Shown here: in pieces, positions 63,529 through 64,000 of the stretch | Layout: each line of letters opens with the position of its first letter | Position numbering within the stretch: position 1 is the stretch's first letter | Assembly (NCBI RefSeq): GCF_016056275.1 | Contig: NZ_JAECZA010000158.1 | Span: forward strand, 1 to 64,000 | Direction: 5' to 3' | Length of the DNA: 64,000 bases | DNA from: Dendronalium phyllosphericum CENA369 | GTDB lineage: Bacteria; Cyanobacteriota; Cyanobacteriia; Cyanobacteriales; Nostocaceae | The notes under the pieces: model-generated | What the model saw: only the letters and a program-made list of their open reading frames with translations | What the model was told of the DNA's origin: nothing | Databases searched by the model: none | Program-made: the position numbers and the translations under genes

Positions 63529-63848
63529 TATAGAACCCATTTGGGATCTTGGAAGAACGGGTAAAATGAGAAATAAATGCCGTACTCCAGCAGCTTAACC
63601 AACAAAGAGTGGGCAATCATTGAACCACTATTGCCGCAGAAAAAGATGCCCTTGGTAAAACGGGGTTTGTCCCGGTTACAACTCGTTGGGGGAAGAGAAC
63701 GTTCAAATGCTTGGATGGAACGATGTAAGAGTTTGGTCAAGAACGAAGAAGCGAACATTGCCTCATGCGACTGCCAAGCTCAATCTATGTTTTATCAGAC
63801 TCATGCTTAAGCGGTTAGCTCAGGCATAGATATCAAATGGGTTCTATA
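63529..63848 (+). mobile_element. internally deleted IS5-type element (MITE-like)
   Basis: TATAGAACCCATTTG at 63529-63543 is matched by its complement CAAATGGGTTCTATA at 63834-63848, with AT[C/A]T continuing the inverted repeat. Between them, an N-terminal transposase start and a transposase C-terminus are fused with most of the gene missing. About 320 bp, non-autonomous. Confidence 0.75.
63577..63810 (+). pseudogene. IS5-family transposase, internally deleted
   Basis: The first ~23 codons (SLTNKEWAIIEPLLPQKK) are the standard N-terminus of an IS5-type transposase. About 200 codons with the DDE core are gone. The sequence then jumps to GGRERSNAWMERCKSLVKN, the C-terminal region, and after a frameshift the +1 frame ends LCFIRLMLKRLAQA, which is the true family C-terminus (stop near 63828). 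So there is one large deletion plus at least one frameshift; no active protein. Confidence 0.8.
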
Positions 63849-64000
63849 TATCCTTGGACTCCATAAACCTGTCAGTTCACAGATAAGGGTACTCTACTGC
63901 CGAGGCAAGGTCGGATCGAGTTATGCGGAAACTTCTCAACGTCTCCCCTCTATCAGGTTTCTACGATGCGATCTGCTTTGCAGCAACGCTTCGCGATCGC
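63849..64000. other. right edge of the window
   Basis: No gene recognised. The last 35 bases (ATGCGATCTGCTTTGCAGC onward) resemble HIP1-rich repeats often seen between Nostocales genes. Confidence 0.4.

Overview
The window looks like the chromosome of a filamentous, probably heterocystous (Nostoc/Calothrix-like) cyanobacterium. The evidence is the very frequent HIP1 octamer GCGATCGC, low-GC intergenic DNA, 7- and 9-nt short tandem repeats (STRRs) between genes, two giant Ser/Thr-kinase/AAA/histidine-kinase fusion proteins of a type common in these bacteria, and a perfect match to the Anabaena LexA operator. No rRNA, tRNA or CRISPR array was seen. All assignments come from reading the sequence and family knowledge; no database search was run.

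Layout. 1-700: right part of an IS630-type element with a slippery A-run for -1 frameshifting, inserted into a class II aldolase gene. 0.7-5.0 kb: a minus-strand sulfonate/organosulfur operon (D-2-hydroxyacid dehydrogenase, SsuA-like lipoprotein, SsuD-like monooxygenase, cysteine-dioxygenase-like cupin, broken aldolase). 5.6-13.3 kb: small-molecule and drug-handling genes (dienelactone hydrolase, VOC protein, DrrAB-like ABC exporter, MarR regulator, MFS exporter, SDR, pyrophosphatase-like protein, quinone-reductase-like MDR). 14.2 kb: a Cys/Met-rich four-helix copper-storage-like protein. 14.8-22.3 kb: a two-gene signalling operon with a 1995-aa hybrid kinase and a response-regulator/histidine-kinase protein. 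23.2-29.1 kb: secreted DUF1400 hydrolase, SDR, GH57-like protein. 29.1-30.5 kb: a CBS-type histidine kinase with an eroded ATP site. 31.1-36.9 kb: UPF0718 permease and its UPF0703 partner, a membrane-anchored beta-propeller protein and a coiled-coil protein. 37.0-37.5 kb: an ISAs1 remnant. 38.1-43.8 kb: a second giant kinase (1921 aa).

44.0-51.6 kb is a second organosulfur/xenobiotic region: a minus-strand aldo/keto reductase-GST-SfnB/DszC-like flavoprotein-sulfonate-binding-protein operon, a divergent 2-oxoglutarate oxygenase, and a methyltransferase-GST pair. Both sulfur regions encode a binding protein but no permease or ATPase. 52.3-54.7 kb is a two-component pair, 54.8-56.3 kb a Fic AMPylase, 56.4-58.4 kb a DoxX-like protein with a type II NADH dehydrogenase, then a small secreted protein and an EamA transporter. 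The last 4 kb holds an unrecognised 462-aa gene preceded by a perfect LexA/SOS box, an acyltransferase-3 membrane protein, and an internally deleted IS5-type element with intact terminal inverted repeats.

Points I would follow first: the SOS-box-linked unknown gene; clustered CTGAGAA/TTCTCAG heptamers in the promoters at 58.4-59.4 kb; a family of dispersed hairpin repeats whose stems differ by compensatory changes; the pseudo-histidine-kinase at 29.2 kb; and the two transporter-less sulfonate modules.
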